Below, piece after piece: positions 35,547 to 44,378 of a stretch of 48,642 nt of DNA. The first letter of the stretch is position 1. Every line of letters starts with the position of its first letter. The notes beneath the pieces are model-generated. The model searched no databases. It saw only the letters and a program-made list of their open reading frames with translations, and had not been told where the DNA came from. Source of the stretch: Streptomyces triticisoli (GTDB lineage: Bacteria; Actinomycetota; Actinomycetes; Streptomycetales; Streptomycetaceae); contig NZ_QFDQ01000153.1 of assembly GCF_003270085.1 (NCBI RefSeq), forward strand, positions 1 through 48,642, in the 5' to 3' direction. A program made the translations under genes and the position numbers.

Positions 35547-35675
35547 CTGGAGGCGCCTGCCGGTGTCTGATTAGCAGGCGTCTCCTGACGGCACAACCCC
35601 TGTGCGTCCCCGTCGTGGCAAGCAGGCTGTAGGGCTCCCTGCCATACCGCGGCTCGTCGGCCGCCCCTACGGTTC

Positions 35676-35725
35676 GGACACCGGGCGCTCCCGCCTCAAC
35701 CACGCCGGGGGAGTGTCCGGTGTCC
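35676..35725. promoter_or_regulatory. GGACACCGG/CCGGTGTCC inverted repeat before the depolymerase gene
   Basis: Perfect 9-bp arms at 35676-35684 and 35717-35725 flank 32 bp, ending 25 bp before the start codon. It could be an operator pair or a leader hairpin. Confidence 0.4.
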
Positions 35726-35749
35726 CCCCATGACACCCAGGGAGCCGCC

Positions 35750-37288
35750 ATGCAGCCGCCGCCACTTCGGAGAGCCGCCGCCCCGCTGTCCCGTATCCCG
35801 TCCACACCGCCCGTCGTTGCGTCGCCGCGCACGTCGGGGGGTGCGGGGCGCGGATTGCTGTCCCGTCTCGTGGCAGTCGTGGTCCTCGTCCTCACGGCCG
35901 CCCTGGCCGGTCCGGCGCCGACCGCCCACGCCGCGGTCGGCCTGACCAGGGTCACCAGTTTCGGCGCCGACCCCGGCCAACTGAGCATGTACGTGTACCG
36001 GCCCGCGTCCCTGCCCGCCCGGCCGGCGGTGGTGTTCGCGCTGCACGGCTGCACCCAGGACGCCCAGACGTACGCCGACAACTCCGGTCTGCCCGAACTC
36101 GCCGACCGGTACGGGTTCCTGGTGGTGTTCGCCGAGACCACGACGTCGAACAACTTCAACAAGTGCTTCAACTGGTTCCAGACCGCCGACAACCGCAGGG
36201 GGCAGGGCGAAGCCGCGTCGATCCGCCAGATGGCCTCGCACACCGTCTCCGCCTACGGCGCGGACGCCCGGCGCACCTACGTCACCGGCCTGTCCGCCGG
36301 CGGCGCCATGACGTCGGTGATGCTCGCCACCTACCCGGACGTCTTCCAGGCCGGAGCGGTCGTCGCGGGGCTGCCCTACGGCTGTGCCAACGACGTCGCC
36401 GGCGCCTACGGGTGCATGAACCCCGGAACCGACCTGACCCCGGCCCAATGGGCCCAGCGGGTCCGCGACGCCCATCCCTCGTGGTCCGGTCCCTGGCCGC
36501 GCGTGGCCGTCTGGCACGGCGACAAGGACACCACCGTCGTGCCGCGCAACGCCGACGAACTGCGTGACCAGTGGACCGCACTGCACGGCCTGTCCCAGAC
36601 GCCGACCCGCACGTCCGTCATCGGCCCGAACTCCACCCGGCACGAGGAGTACGCCGCCGCGGACGGCTCGGTGGCCGTCGAGGTGAACCGGGTCCCGGGC
36701 ATCGGGCACGGCACACCGGTCGATCCCGGCAGCGGGGCCCAGCAGTGCGGCAGCACCGGCGCCGCCTACTTCCTGGCCTCCATCTGCTCCAGCTACTGGA
36801 TCACCCAGTTCTTCGGCCTGCAGGACTCCGGCCCCGAGCGCGGTACCCTGCCCGCTCCGACCGGCCTGGCCGTGACCGGAGCCACCGACACCACCATCAG
36901 CCTGAGCTGGGACCCCGTCGACGGCGCCGACGGCTACGCCGTCCACCGCGACGGTGTCCCGCTCGCCACGGCGGACTCCACGTCCTACACCGACACCGGC
37001 CTGACCGCGGGCTCCTCCCACACCTACGCGGTCGCCGCCCGCGACGCCGACGGCAGGGCGGGACAGCTCTCCGGCACGGTCACCGCGCGGACCACCGGCA
37101 CCGTGACCGCCTGCTGGACCGCCACCAACTACGCCCACGTCCAGGCGGGACGCGCCACGACCAGCGGCGGCTACACCTACGCCAAGGGCTCCCAGCAGAA
37201 CATGGGTCTGTACAACACATTCATCACCCACACCCTGAAGGAGTCACCCGCCGGCTACTTCACCCTCGCGGACGGAACCTGTCCCTGA
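35750..37288 (+). CDS. Secreted polyhydroxybutyrate depolymerase
   Basis: The protein has 512 residues. A long signal peptide (LVAVVVLVLTAALAGPAPTA then HAA cleavage, about residue 62) is followed by an esterase-PHB catalytic domain: oxyanion region FALHGCTQDAQTY, lipase box GLSAGGAM with Ser near residue 182, Asp in WHGDKDTTV and His in GIGHGTPVD. Then comes a fibronectin III domain (APTGLAVTGATDTTISLSW) and a C-terminal substrate-binding domain (ACWTATNYAHVQAGRATTSG). This is the extracellular short-chain-PHA depolymerase plan, releasing 3-hydroxybutyrate. GGAG lies 5 nt before ATG 35750. The dehydrogenase and transporter for its product follow downstream. Confidence 0.92.
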   Translation: MQPPPLRRAAAPLSRIPSTPPVVASPRTSGGAGRGLLSRLVAVVVLVLTAALAGPAPTAHAAVGLTRVTSFGADPGQLSMYVYRPASLPARPAVVFALHGCTQDAQTYADNSGLPELADRYGFLVVFAETTTSNNFNKCFNWFQTADNRRGQGEAASIRQMASHTVSAYGADARRTYVTGLSAGGAMTSVMLATYPDVFQAGAVVAGLPYGCANDVAGAYGCMNPGTDLTPAQWAQRVRDAHPSWSGPWPRVAVWHGDKDTTVVPRNADELRDQWTALHGLSQTPTRTSVIGPNSTRHEEYAAADGSVAVEVNRVPGIGHGTPVDPGSGAQQCGSTGAAYFLASICSSYWITQFFGLQDSGPERGTLPAPTGLAVTGATDTTISLSWDPVDGADGYAVHRDGVPLATADSTSYTDTGLTAGSSHTYAVAARDADGRAGQLSGTVTARTTGTVTACWTATNYAHVQAGRATTSGGYTYAKGSQQNMGLYNTFITHTLKESPAGYFTLADGTCP

Positions 37289-37463
37289 CGCGGAACCGGT
37301 CACAGCCGCGGACGCTTCCCTCAGCGTCCACGGTCACGTGCCCGTCATGGTGGCGGCCCACCTGAGAGAAGCCGCCGCCGTGGCGGGCACACACATATTC
37401 CCGTGCAGGGCTTGCCGCCCAGCCTCCAGCCCGTCCGTCCAACGCCGCCCGCTGGAGGCTTTC

Positions 37464-37741
37464 ATGGCTTTGCCCATCGGTGTCACTTCGAGCAGGAGAG
37501 GGCGCACCGCACTCGGTGCTCTCGCCCTGGCCGCCGCCGCAGCCCTGCTTCCCTCGCCGGCCTCGGCCCGGCCGGCCCCCGACCGCGCCGCCGGCCCCTG
37601 CTGCCGTGCCACCGCTCGGCCTTCACCGCCCTGGAGACCTGGCTCACCACCGGGCACCGCCCGCCGGCGAACCACACCGTCGCCCGGCCCGAAGGCGCCA
37701 CCCCGGCGAGCCTGCTCACCAGTTGCCGTCTCGACGGGTAG
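37464..37741 (+). pseudogene. Remnant of a second secreted hydrolase
   Basis: A clean signal peptide begins at ATG 37464 (MALPIGVTSSRRGRTALGAL, then AAAAALLPSPASA). After about 45 residues the frame no longer makes sense, but another frame reads CHRSAFTALETWLTTGHRP and ends LLTSCRLDG at 37741. Such an H-x-AFT-x-x-E-x-WLxTGxRP tail is seen at the C-terminus of secreted alpha/beta hydrolases, including oligomer hydrolases. The middle has been lost. It may have cut the oligomers released by the depolymerase; that is a guess. Confidence 0.6.
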
Positions 37742-37893
37742 TCACCCGGTGGCCGCGGCCCTACGCCACGGCCGCCGCGTGCCCTGCCCGACTGAACGCC
37801 TCGGTCTGTGGTGGTGCCCGCTACAGGCCGAGGCGTCATTGTGTTAGCCGCATACATAGGTGTGGCGTGACGGCGTGCCTACTGTTTCCGGCC

Positions 37894-38691
37894 ATGACAA
37901 GCGAATCCCGTCCTCCCACCGTCCGCTCGGCGCCCACGGGCGCCGGTGTGGACCTGACGCCCCGGGCTGCCCTGGTCACCGGCGGTGGCAGCGGTATCGG
38001 CAAGGCGTGCGCCGCGGCGCTGGCAGCGGCGGGTGCCATGGTGTACGTGGTCGACCGGGACGCAGAGGCGGCCAAGGCGGTCGCCGCCGAGATCGGCGGC
38101 GAGGCACACATCGCCGACCTGGCCGACCCGGCCGCGATCGACGCGCTGCCGGCCGAGGCCGACATCCTGGTCAACAATGCGGGTCTGCAGCACGTGGCGC
38201 CCGTGACGGAGTTCCCGCCGGAGCGGTTCGCCCTCATCCAGCAGGTCATGGTGACCGCCCCGTTCCTGCTGATGCGCCGCAGCCTGCCGCACATGTACGC
38301 ACAGGGCTGGGGGCGGGTGATCAACATCTCCAGCGTCCACGGACTGCGGGCCAGCGCCTACAAGTCGGCCTACGTCGCTGCCAAACACGCGCTGGAGGGC
38401 CTGAGCAAGGTGGTCGCGATCGAGGGCGCCCCCCACGGCGTGACCAGCAACTGCATCAACCCCGGTTACGTCCGCACCCCCCTGGTGGAGAACCAGATCC
38501 GCGACCAGGCCATCGCTCACGGGATCAGCCCCGAGGACGTCCTGACCGATGTGCTGCTGCCCCGCTCACCCATCAAGCGCCTGCTGGAGGCGGAGGAGGT
38601 CGCCGCGGCCGCGCTGTGGCTGTGCGCCGACCACAGCAGCTACATCAACGGCACCTCCCTGCCCCTCGACGGTGGCTGGGGAGCCAACTGA
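37894..38691 (+). CDS. bdhA: 3-hydroxybutyrate dehydrogenase
   Basis: The protein has 265 residues of the SDR family and oxidises 3-hydroxybutyrate to acetoacetate with NAD+. GGGSGIGKACAAAL binds the cofactor. NNAGLQHVAPVTEFP is a hallmark of 3-hydroxybutyrate dehydrogenases. SSVHGLRASAYKSAYVAAKH holds the catalytic Ser and the Tyr/Lys pair. A TACTGT box at 37880-37885 ends 8 nt before ATG 37894, suggesting a leaderless transcript. It sits between the PHB depolymerase and an MHS transporter, making a scavenging pathway. Confidence 0.9.
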   Translation: MTSESRPPTVRSAPTGAGVDLTPRAALVTGGGSGIGKACAAALAAAGAMVYVVDRDAEAAKAVAAEIGGEAHIADLADPAAIDALPAEADILVNNAGLQHVAPVTEFPPERFALIQQVMVTAPFLLMRRSLPHMYAQGWGRVINISSVHGLRASAYKSAYVAAKHALEGLSKVVAIEGAPHGVTSNCINPGYVRTPLVENQIRDQAIAHGISPEDVLTDVLLPRSPIKRLLEAEEVAAAALWLCADHSSYINGTSLPLDGGWGAN

Positions 38692-38791
38692 CCCGGCGCC
38701 TCCGGCGACGCCCATGCGCCGTCCCTGTCCCCACGACTCCCCCCCACGTCTGTCCCTGCAACCGCAACCGCACCCGAGAACCGGTGAATCG

Positions 38792-40186
38792 ATGACCGAG
38801 ACCACAACCGCCAAGCCGGACGAGCCCCGCTCCGGCGGCATCGCCCGCATCGTCAGCGCGAGCCTGATCGGCACCACCATCGAGTGGTACGACTTCTTCC
38901 TCTACGGCTCCGCCGCCGCGCTGGTGTTCAACACCCTCTTCTTCCCGACCAGCGATCCGCTGGTGGGCACGCTGATCGCGTTCGTCACCTACGCGATCGG
39001 TTTCCTGGCCCGGCCGCTCGGCGGCGTGGTCTTCGGACACTTCGGCGACAAGATCGGCCGTAAGAAGCTGCTCGTCCTCAGCCTGCTGATGATGGGCGGC
39101 GCCACCTTCGCCATGGGCCTGCTGCCCACCTACGGCACCATCGGGGTGGGCGCCCCGATCATGCTCACCGTCCTGCGCCTGGTCCAGGGCTTCGCCCTGG
39201 GCGGCGAATGGGGCGGCGCCGTGCTGATCGTCTCCGAGCACGGCGGCGCCAAGCACCGCGGCTTCTGGGCCTCCTGGCCGCAGTCCGGCGCCCCCGGAGG
39301 CAACCTGCTGGCCACCGGTGTTCTCGCGCTGCTGGCCGCCGTTCAGTCCGAGCAGGCGTTCCTGTCCTGGGGCTGGCGCATCCCCTTCCTGCTCTCCGGT
39401 GTCCTGGTCGTGATCGGCCTGTGGATCCGCGTCTCGGTGTCCGAATCGCCGGTCTTCCTCGCGGCCCGGGCCAAGGCCGAGGCGGAAGCCGCCGAGGGGG
39501 CCAAGGAGAAGGCTCCCGTCATCGAGGTCTTCCGCCGCAGCTGGCGCGAGGTGCTCGGGGCCATTGGCACCCGGTTCGGTGAGAACGTCTCCTACTACAT
39601 CCTCACCTCCTTCGTGCTGGTCTACGTCACCACCCACCTGGAGCTGCCGAAGAGCACCGCACTGAACGCCGTCCTGATCGGCTCCGCCGTCCACTTCTTC
39701 GTCATCCCGCTGTGGGGAGCGCTCTCCGACCGCCTCGGTCGCAGGCCCGTGACACTGATCGGCTCGGTCGGCATGGCCGTCTGGGCGTTCGCCTTCTTCG
39801 CCCTGCTCGACACGGAGTCCTTCGTCGTGATCACCCTCGCGGTCACCGCGGGTCTGCTGCTCCACGGCGCCATGTACGGACCGCAGGCCGCCTTCATCTC
39901 CGAGATGTTCGACACCAAGGTCCGCTACTCCGGAGCCTCCATGGGCTCACAGCTCGCCTCCATCGTCGCCGGCGCCCTTGCTCCCATCATCGCCGTCGAA
40001 CTCCTGAGGAGCTACGGGTCCTCGACGCCCATCTCCGTGTATCTCTGTGCCGCCGCGGTGGTCACCACCGTCACCGTCGCCGTCATCAAGGAGACCCTCG
40101 GCCGCGACCTGACCGTGTCGGCGAAGGAGTCGACGCCGGCACCGCGACGACGGGAGTCGTCGATGGCCGGTACCGATCGGGTCTGA
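38792..40186 (+). CDS. MHS-family MFS transporter (second copy)
   Basis: The protein has 464 residues and twelve helices, with IGTTIEWYDFFLYGSAAALV, GHFGDKIGRKKLLV and RLVQGFALGGEWGGAV. It is a close relative of the transporter at 33657. Its place right after 3-hydroxybutyrate dehydrogenase and the depolymerase suggests it imports 3-hydroxybutyrate or a similar short acid. A central charged linker (AKAEAEAAEGAKEKAP) lies between the two six-helix halves. ATG 38792 lies 100 bp after the dehydrogenase stop. A strong terminator follows at 40200. Confidence 0.92.
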   Translation: MTETTTAKPDEPRSGGIARIVSASLIGTTIEWYDFFLYGSAAALVFNTLFFPTSDPLVGTLIAFVTYAIGFLARPLGGVVFGHFGDKIGRKKLLVLSLLMMGGATFAMGLLPTYGTIGVGAPIMLTVLRLVQGFALGGEWGGAVLIVSEHGGAKHRGFWASWPQSGAPGGNLLATGVLALLAAVQSEQAFLSWGWRIPFLLSGVLVVIGLWIRVSVSESPVFLAARAKAEAEAAEGAKEKAPVIEVFRRSWREVLGAIGTRFGENVSYYILTSFVLVYVTTHLELPKSTALNAVLIGSAVHFFVIPLWGALSDRLGRRPVTLIGSVGMAVWAFAFFALLDTESFVVITLAVTAGLLLHGAMYGPQAAFISEMFDTKVRYSGASMGSQLASIVAGALAPIIAVELLRSYGSSTPISVYLCAAAVVTTVTVAVIKETLGRDLTVSAKESTPAPRRRESSMAGTDRV

Positions 40187-40199
40187 GAGGCACGCCATC

Positions 40200-40242
40200 G
40201 GGTGCGGTCCGCTCTGTCGAGGAGACAGGGCGGACCGCACCC
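40200..40242 (+). terminator. 19-bp-stem terminator after the second MHS transporter
   Basis: The arms 40200-40218 and 40224-40242 pair over 19 bp with one G-U pair and a 5-nt loop. This separates the dehydrogenase-transporter unit from the regulator gene downstream. Confidence 0.8.
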
Positions 40243-40326
40243 GCGCCAGTATCAAGTACTGCGCCACGCACGGCACCTCAGCCGACCCGCGACCCAGCCG
40301 CGCAGCCGGAAGGGAGGACTGCCACG

Positions 40327-42258
40327 GTGACCGACGTGACCACCGGGAACGGACCCGCCGACGCAGCGACGGCGGCACTCCGGGAACTGCTCGCCCTGCT
40401 CGCCGCCGGCGCTCCGGCCGAGCGACTGGCCCAGCCCGCCGCACAGGCACGTGCCGCCGGTGCCGACCCGCACGAACAGGACGTCATAACCGAGGCCACC
40501 CGGACCGCACTGAGCATTCACCGGACCCTGGCCCAGCGCCGGCGACGGGAGGCCGAACTCGCCGCCCTGTTCGACACCGCGAGCGACTTGGCCGCACTGC
40601 GCGACCTGGACGCCGTGCTGCGCGCCATCGTGCACCGGGCCCGCACCCTGCTGGGCACCGATGTCGCCTACCTCACCCTCAACGACCCCGTCGCAGGCGA
40701 CACGTTCATGCGGGTGACCGCCGGCTCGGTCTCCGCCACCTTCCAGCAACTGCGCCTCGGCATGGGGGAAGGCCTCGGCGGCCTGGTCGCGCAGACCGCC
40801 CGCCCCTACGCGAGCCCCGACTACCGCACCGACCGCCGCTTCAAGCACACCGGGGCCATCGACGAAGGAGTCGACGAGGAGGGCCTGCGCGGCATCCTCG
40901 GCGTGCCCCTGCGCGTCGGCCGGCGCGTGATCGGTGTCCTGTTCGCCGCGGACCGCACTCCGCGCGACTTCACCCCCGAGGCCATCGCCCTGCTCGCCTC
41001 CCTGGCCGACCACGCCGCCGTGGCCATCGACAGCGCACGCCTGCTGGAAGAGACCCGCTCCGCTCTTGTCGAACTGAACGCCGCCAACGAAACGGCTCGC
41101 GCCCACAGCGACGCCCTGCACCGCGCGGCCGACGCCCACGACCGGCTCACCGACCTGGTTCTCAGAGGAGGTGCCGTCGACGAGGTCGCCCGCGAGATCG
41201 CGGCCCTCCTCGACGGAGGCCTGGCCGTCCACGACGCGGACGGCACCGAACTCGCCCGCTTGAAAACCGGCCCCGTCACCCTGCCCGAGCAGGGAATCGA
41301 AGCTTCCCGCAGAGGTGGGCGGGCCGTCCCCGTCGACGGCAACTGGGTGTGCGCCGTCCTGGCGGGCCCGGAACTCCTCGGCAGTCTCGTCCTCACCGGC
41401 CGGGCCGATCTCACTGACGCCGACCGACGCCTGTTCGAACGAGCCGGTCTGGTCACCGCTCTGCTGCTCCTCCTGCGCCGGTCGGTGGCCGAAGCGGAGG
41501 ACCGCGTCCGTGGCGAACTCCTCGACGACCTGCTCACCGCCCAACAGCCGGGCGGCCATCGCAACACGGGCAGCCTGACGCTGCGCGCCAGAAAGCTGGA
41601 CATCGATCTCGCCCGGCCCCACGCGGTACTGGTCCTCAACTGCGATCCGGCCCTGCGCTCACGCCTGCTCACCGAGGCCGCACGCCGTGCGCGCGCGCTG
41701 GGCGGCCTGGCCGGCACCCGCAACGGGCACATCGCCCTGCTCGCCTCCACCTCGCAGCCAGGCGCACTCGCCCAGGAACTCGCCCACGAACTGACCCGCG
41801 GCCTCGGCACCCCCATCACGGTCGGAGCCGCAGGCCCCGCCACGGGTCCGGAACACCTCCCCCACACCCACGACGAGGCACACCGCTGCCTCCAGGCACT
41901 CGAAGCACTCGGCCGCACCGGCGACGGAGCCGCCCTGACCGACCTCGGCTTCCTCGGGGTCCTCCTCGGCGACCGGACAGACATCACCGGGTACGTGGAC
42001 CGCGCCCTCGGCCCCGTGCTCACCTACGACACCCAGCGAGGCACGGAACTCGCCCGCACCCTCACCGCTTACTTCGACAACGGTGCCAGCCTGGCCAGGG
42101 CCAAGGACGCGCTCCACGTCCACGTCAACACCGTGGTCCAACGCCTCGACCGCGTCGCACAACTCCTCGGCCCCGACTGGAACACTCCCGGCAAGGCCCT
42201 CGAAATCCAAGTCGCCCTGCGACTGCGCCACCTGGCCCGCAGGGCACGCCCGGCCTGA
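40327..42258 (+). CDS. GAF-domain PucR/CdaR-type transcriptional regulator (second copy)
   Basis: The protein has 643 residues from GTG 40327, with GGGAGG upstream. The GAF domain spans about residues 80-240 (LDAVLRAIVHRARTLLGTD to LADHAAVAIDSARLLEET), and the C-terminal HTH_30 reads NGASLARAKDALHVHVNTVV. It is homologous to the protein at 31698 over its length, with a longer helical N-terminus. It probably senses a ligand of the PHB/3-hydroxybutyrate pathway and controls the upstream genes. Its stop is followed 30 bp later by repeat copy B. Confidence 0.9.
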   Translation: MTDVTTGNGPADAATAALRELLALLAAGAPAERLAQPAAQARAAGADPHEQDVITEATRTALSIHRTLAQRRRREAELAALFDTASDLAALRDLDAVLRAIVHRARTLLGTDVAYLTLNDPVAGDTFMRVTAGSVSATFQQLRLGMGEGLGGLVAQTARPYASPDYRTDRRFKHTGAIDEGVDEEGLRGILGVPLRVGRRVIGVLFAADRTPRDFTPEAIALLASLADHAAVAIDSARLLEETRSALVELNAANETARAHSDALHRAADAHDRLTDLVLRGGAVDEVAREIAALLDGGLAVHDADGTELARLKTGPVTLPEQGIEASRRGGRAVPVDGNWVCAVLAGPELLGSLVLTGRADLTDADRRLFERAGLVTALLLLLRRSVAEAEDRVRGELLDDLLTAQQPGGHRNTGSLTLRARKLDIDLARPHAVLVLNCDPALRSRLLTEAARRARALGGLAGTRNGHIALLASTSQPGALAQELAHELTRGLGTPITVGAAGPATGPEHLPHTHDEAHRCLQALEALGRTGDGAALTDLGFLGVLLGDRTDITGYVDRALGPVLTYDTQRGTELARTLTAYFDNGASLARAKDALHVHVNTVVQRLDRVAQLLGPDWNTPGKALEIQVALRLRHLARRARPA

Positions 42259-42288
42259 CAAGGCGGCCACATGCTGCCAAGAGGCGGT

Positions 42289-42549
42289 CCGTCGAGCCGG
42301 ACGCGGAGGATCTTCGCGAAGCCGCCACAACACGGGGCGGGTTGCGCGGGGTTCCGACCCAGGTACGTGAGAAATCGTGAGGTGCGAGAGCGTGCAGGGC
42401 GTGAGTGAGACACCGACGAACACCCTGCAATACCGCTTTGACGGGCCGGAAGAAGCCCCTGTCCTGATCTTGGCTCCCTCACTGGGTACCACATGGCACA
42501 GGTTGTAGAGACCGTCCAGGGGTGTCCAGTCGATCCAGCACAGGCGCGT
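42289..42549 (+). repeat. Copy B of the about 260-bp direct repeat, with a beheaded pcaD-like gene start
   Basis: The better preserved copy. From GTG 42400 it reads VSETPTNTLQYRFDGPEEAP then VLILAPSLGTTWH, the N-terminus of a 3-oxoadipate enol-lactonase (PcaD). After that it breaks off into the same tail as copy A (CCGTCCAGGGGTGTCCAGTC). Only about 34 codons of PcaD remain in both copies, so the break predates the duplication or marks a common recombination point. Confidence 0.7.
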
Positions 42550-42626
42550 AATGACCAGTTCAGGGCCTCACAGCCCGGGGGAGTCCGCACAGTTGGTGAG
42601 ACCTGTGTGAGAGCGCGTGCGACGAC

Positions 42627-42656
42627 GAAGCCCCGCCGGAATGCCAGCGGGGCTTC
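42627..42656. terminator. Perfect 10-bp hairpin
   Basis: GAAGCCCCGC and GCGGGGCTTC pair with a 10-nt loop. It works on either strand and lies next to the excisionase remnant, where such hairpins often end integrative-element genes. Confidence 0.6.
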
Positions 42657-42669
42657 TGTGCGCAGCGGG

Positions 42670-42894
42670 CCACGACGGGGTGCAGCGTCCGGCGGGCGCG
42701 CCGTCGCACTCCGGCTCTCCGCTTTCGAGCGCGCGGAGCAAGGAGGCGGTGACGACACGCGTGCTACGGCCGACGCTTGGCACACGGCACGGAAACTCCC
42801 CGCGACGAGCCAGGTCGTAGCCCTTCGCCCTGGAGAACCCCAACGACTTGGAGGCGTTTTCCACGCTCCCCGTTCCGCCCAGGTGGCGCGGATG
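42670..42894 (-). pseudogene. Excisionase-like helix-turn-helix remnant
   Basis: The minus frame reads NASKSLGFSRAKGYDLARRG, EFPCRVPSVGRSTRVVTASL, then LRALESGEP. The YxLARRGEFPCRV core is typical of AlpA/Xis-type proteins of actinomycete integrative elements. There is no clean start, no integrase beside it, and the frame runs through the hairpin at 42627, so it is a fragment of a lost element. Confidence 0.65.
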
Positions 42895-42943
42895 CGTGCG
42901 GGGCGGCCTGTGCGGCCCGCTCCCCGCACCGCATCGCACCGGT

Positions 42944-43175
42944 CGCATGGTCCTCGACAGCGTCGTCGGCCCGTGGGACTGGTACGACTTCGACGTCGTC
43001 CAGAGCCAGGCACTGCTGCGCAAGCGCGACACCTTCTTCGCCTGGACCGCCGCCCATCCGGACTGCTCCGCCCTCGGTGGCAGCGCGGAGGCGGTACGCC
43101 GCACCTACCTGCGCGTCCGCGAGGGGCTCACCGCCCAGCCGGTCGCCGGCTGCGGCCCCGCGGAGTTCGACCGCC
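42944..43175 (+). pseudogene. Fragment of a secreted alpha/beta hydrolase (tripeptidyl aminopeptidase type)
   Basis: The frame reads RMVLDSVVGPWDWYDFDVVQ, SQALLRKRDTFFAWTAAHPD and VRRTYLRVREGLTAQPVAG, matching an internal part of SlpD/SlpE-like tripeptidyl aminopeptidases. Neither the nucleophile Ser part nor the His part is present, so it is a fragment. Confidence 0.6.
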
Positions 43176-43190
43176 GTCGCGGATCGACCT

Positions 43191-43830
43191 GCTCCCGATG
43201 ACCTCGCACGTCGAGTGGTGTGACGATTCCAGAACCGGCTAAGCAACTCCTCTGACCTGCGACTTTCGGTACGGTAGTTGTCGGTCTGCTCGACCTGCTT
43301 CCGCACAGGCGACGGGTCGAGAGGACAGCTTGGCCATGGAGGTGTCCTGACCCCACCGCTGAAGCAGATCCTCAGGCGGGCAGCGGGGAAGTAGTCGTAC
43401 CGCGGGATCCGGCCCTCAGCATGTCGATACGAGCTGCTGGACGCCTTCCGAAAGGCGTCTTACGGATAGCCGCGTACGTCGTCGCGCCCTGCGGTCCTGG
43501 CTGCAGTCGGTGAGACTGCTCTTCCTGGAACGTTGCACTCTGACTGGATTAATATCTATACCCGCGAAGTGAGAATTTGACGGACCATGTAGTGAGAGTT
43601 CTTGCCGCGATGAGCAGAGTGGAATTATGCAACGTGCGCAGACTGTTCCAGCGTGCTACTGTCGGTCTCAGTTGCAGTTGTGGTTCCCGAAACTTCAAGT
43701 GCCCTCGATCGGTTCTTGCCGGCGGGAGCGCTTTTGTATTTCCGGTCATTTTCCGGACGGGGTAATCATCGCGGCGACAAGGCGTCCGTGCAGTGCGGAT
43801 TCCGATGTGTTGCCCCAAAGGAGATATGAC
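43191..43830. other. Gap with a hairpin and the long AT-richer leader of the first cold-shock gene
   Basis: No gene is supported. A hairpin GACGCCTT-CCGA-AAGGCGTC lies at 43440-43459. From about 43540 the sequence becomes clearly AT-richer than its surroundings and leads to the csp gene. Long structured leaders are usual for cold-shock genes, where they control translation. Confidence 0.5.
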
Positions 43831-44034
43831 ATGGCTGCTGGTACCGTGAAGTGGTTCAACGCGGAAAAAGGATTCGGCTTCATCGAGCAGGACGGTGGTG
43901 GCGCTGACGTGTTCGCCCACTACTCAAACATCGCCGCTCAGGGCTTTCGCGAGCTGCTCGAGGGCCAGAAGGTGACCTTCGACGTCGCGCAGGGCCAGAA
44001 GGGCCCGACGGCCGAGAACATCGTTCCGGCCTGA
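43831..44034 (+). CDS. cspA: Cold-shock protein (CspA family), first copy
   Basis: The protein has 67 residues and one cold-shock domain. RNP1 GFGFIEQ and RNP2 DVFAHYS, in [17 protein letters not shown] and VFAHYSN, bind single-stranded RNA/DNA. AAAGGAGA lies 6 nt before ATG 43831. It ends with a strong terminator at 44055, and a DEAD-box helicase gene follows, a common pairing in cold adaptation where both remodel RNA. Confidence 0.96.
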   Translation: MAAGTVKWFNAEKGFGFIEQDGGGADVFAHYSNIAAQGFRELLEGQKVTFDVAQGQKGPTAENIVPA

Positions 44035-44054
44035 CGCTGACGCACATTTTGTAG

Positions 44055-44088
44055 CTGGGGTCCGCATCCTTCGGGGTGCGGACCCCAG
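44055..44088 (+). terminator. UUCG-loop terminator after cspA
   Basis: A 15-bp stem (44055-44069 with 44074-44088, one G-U) is closed by C(TTCG)G, the very stable tetraloop. It ends the cspA transcript. Confidence 0.85.
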
Positions 44089-44378
44089 TTGCAGGCATCT
44101 CCCGCAGCGGTTTCACCCGCGGGACGACGCGGAGGAATCCGCGGTCCCACCATGCGCGGCTCTTCCTTCAGGGGTGCAGGCGCATCTTGAAGAGCTGCAC
44201 CGCAGTCGGCGCCCGGATCTTGCGTCCCCATCGCGTCACTCATTTCAGCACCTGTGGCCCCGGAGGTTTCCGCCGGCCAGATCTGCTTTCTTTTGTCATC
44301 GGTCCATACCTGTAATTCTCCATGTCGCTCATCGCTGCGGGAATTCCTTGATATGTGCCACATCGAGGAAGGTTCCGC
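44089..44378. other. Leader of the DEAD-box helicase gene
   Basis: About 290 bp without a gene. It contains GGTGCAG-N15-CTGCACC (44173-44201), a possible leader hairpin or attenuator, and a T-rich patch near 44285-44310. It probably holds the helicase promoter and a cold-responsive leader. Confidence 0.4.

Noticed and set aside
37815..37893. A tRNA or small RNA upstream of the dehydrogenase gene
   Set aside because: I could not form a cloverleaf or a convincing terminator; it reads as a promoter region.
42670..42894. An intact excisionase with a nearby integrase and att site
   Set aside because: No integrase frame, no clean start, and no repeated att core could be found in the window.
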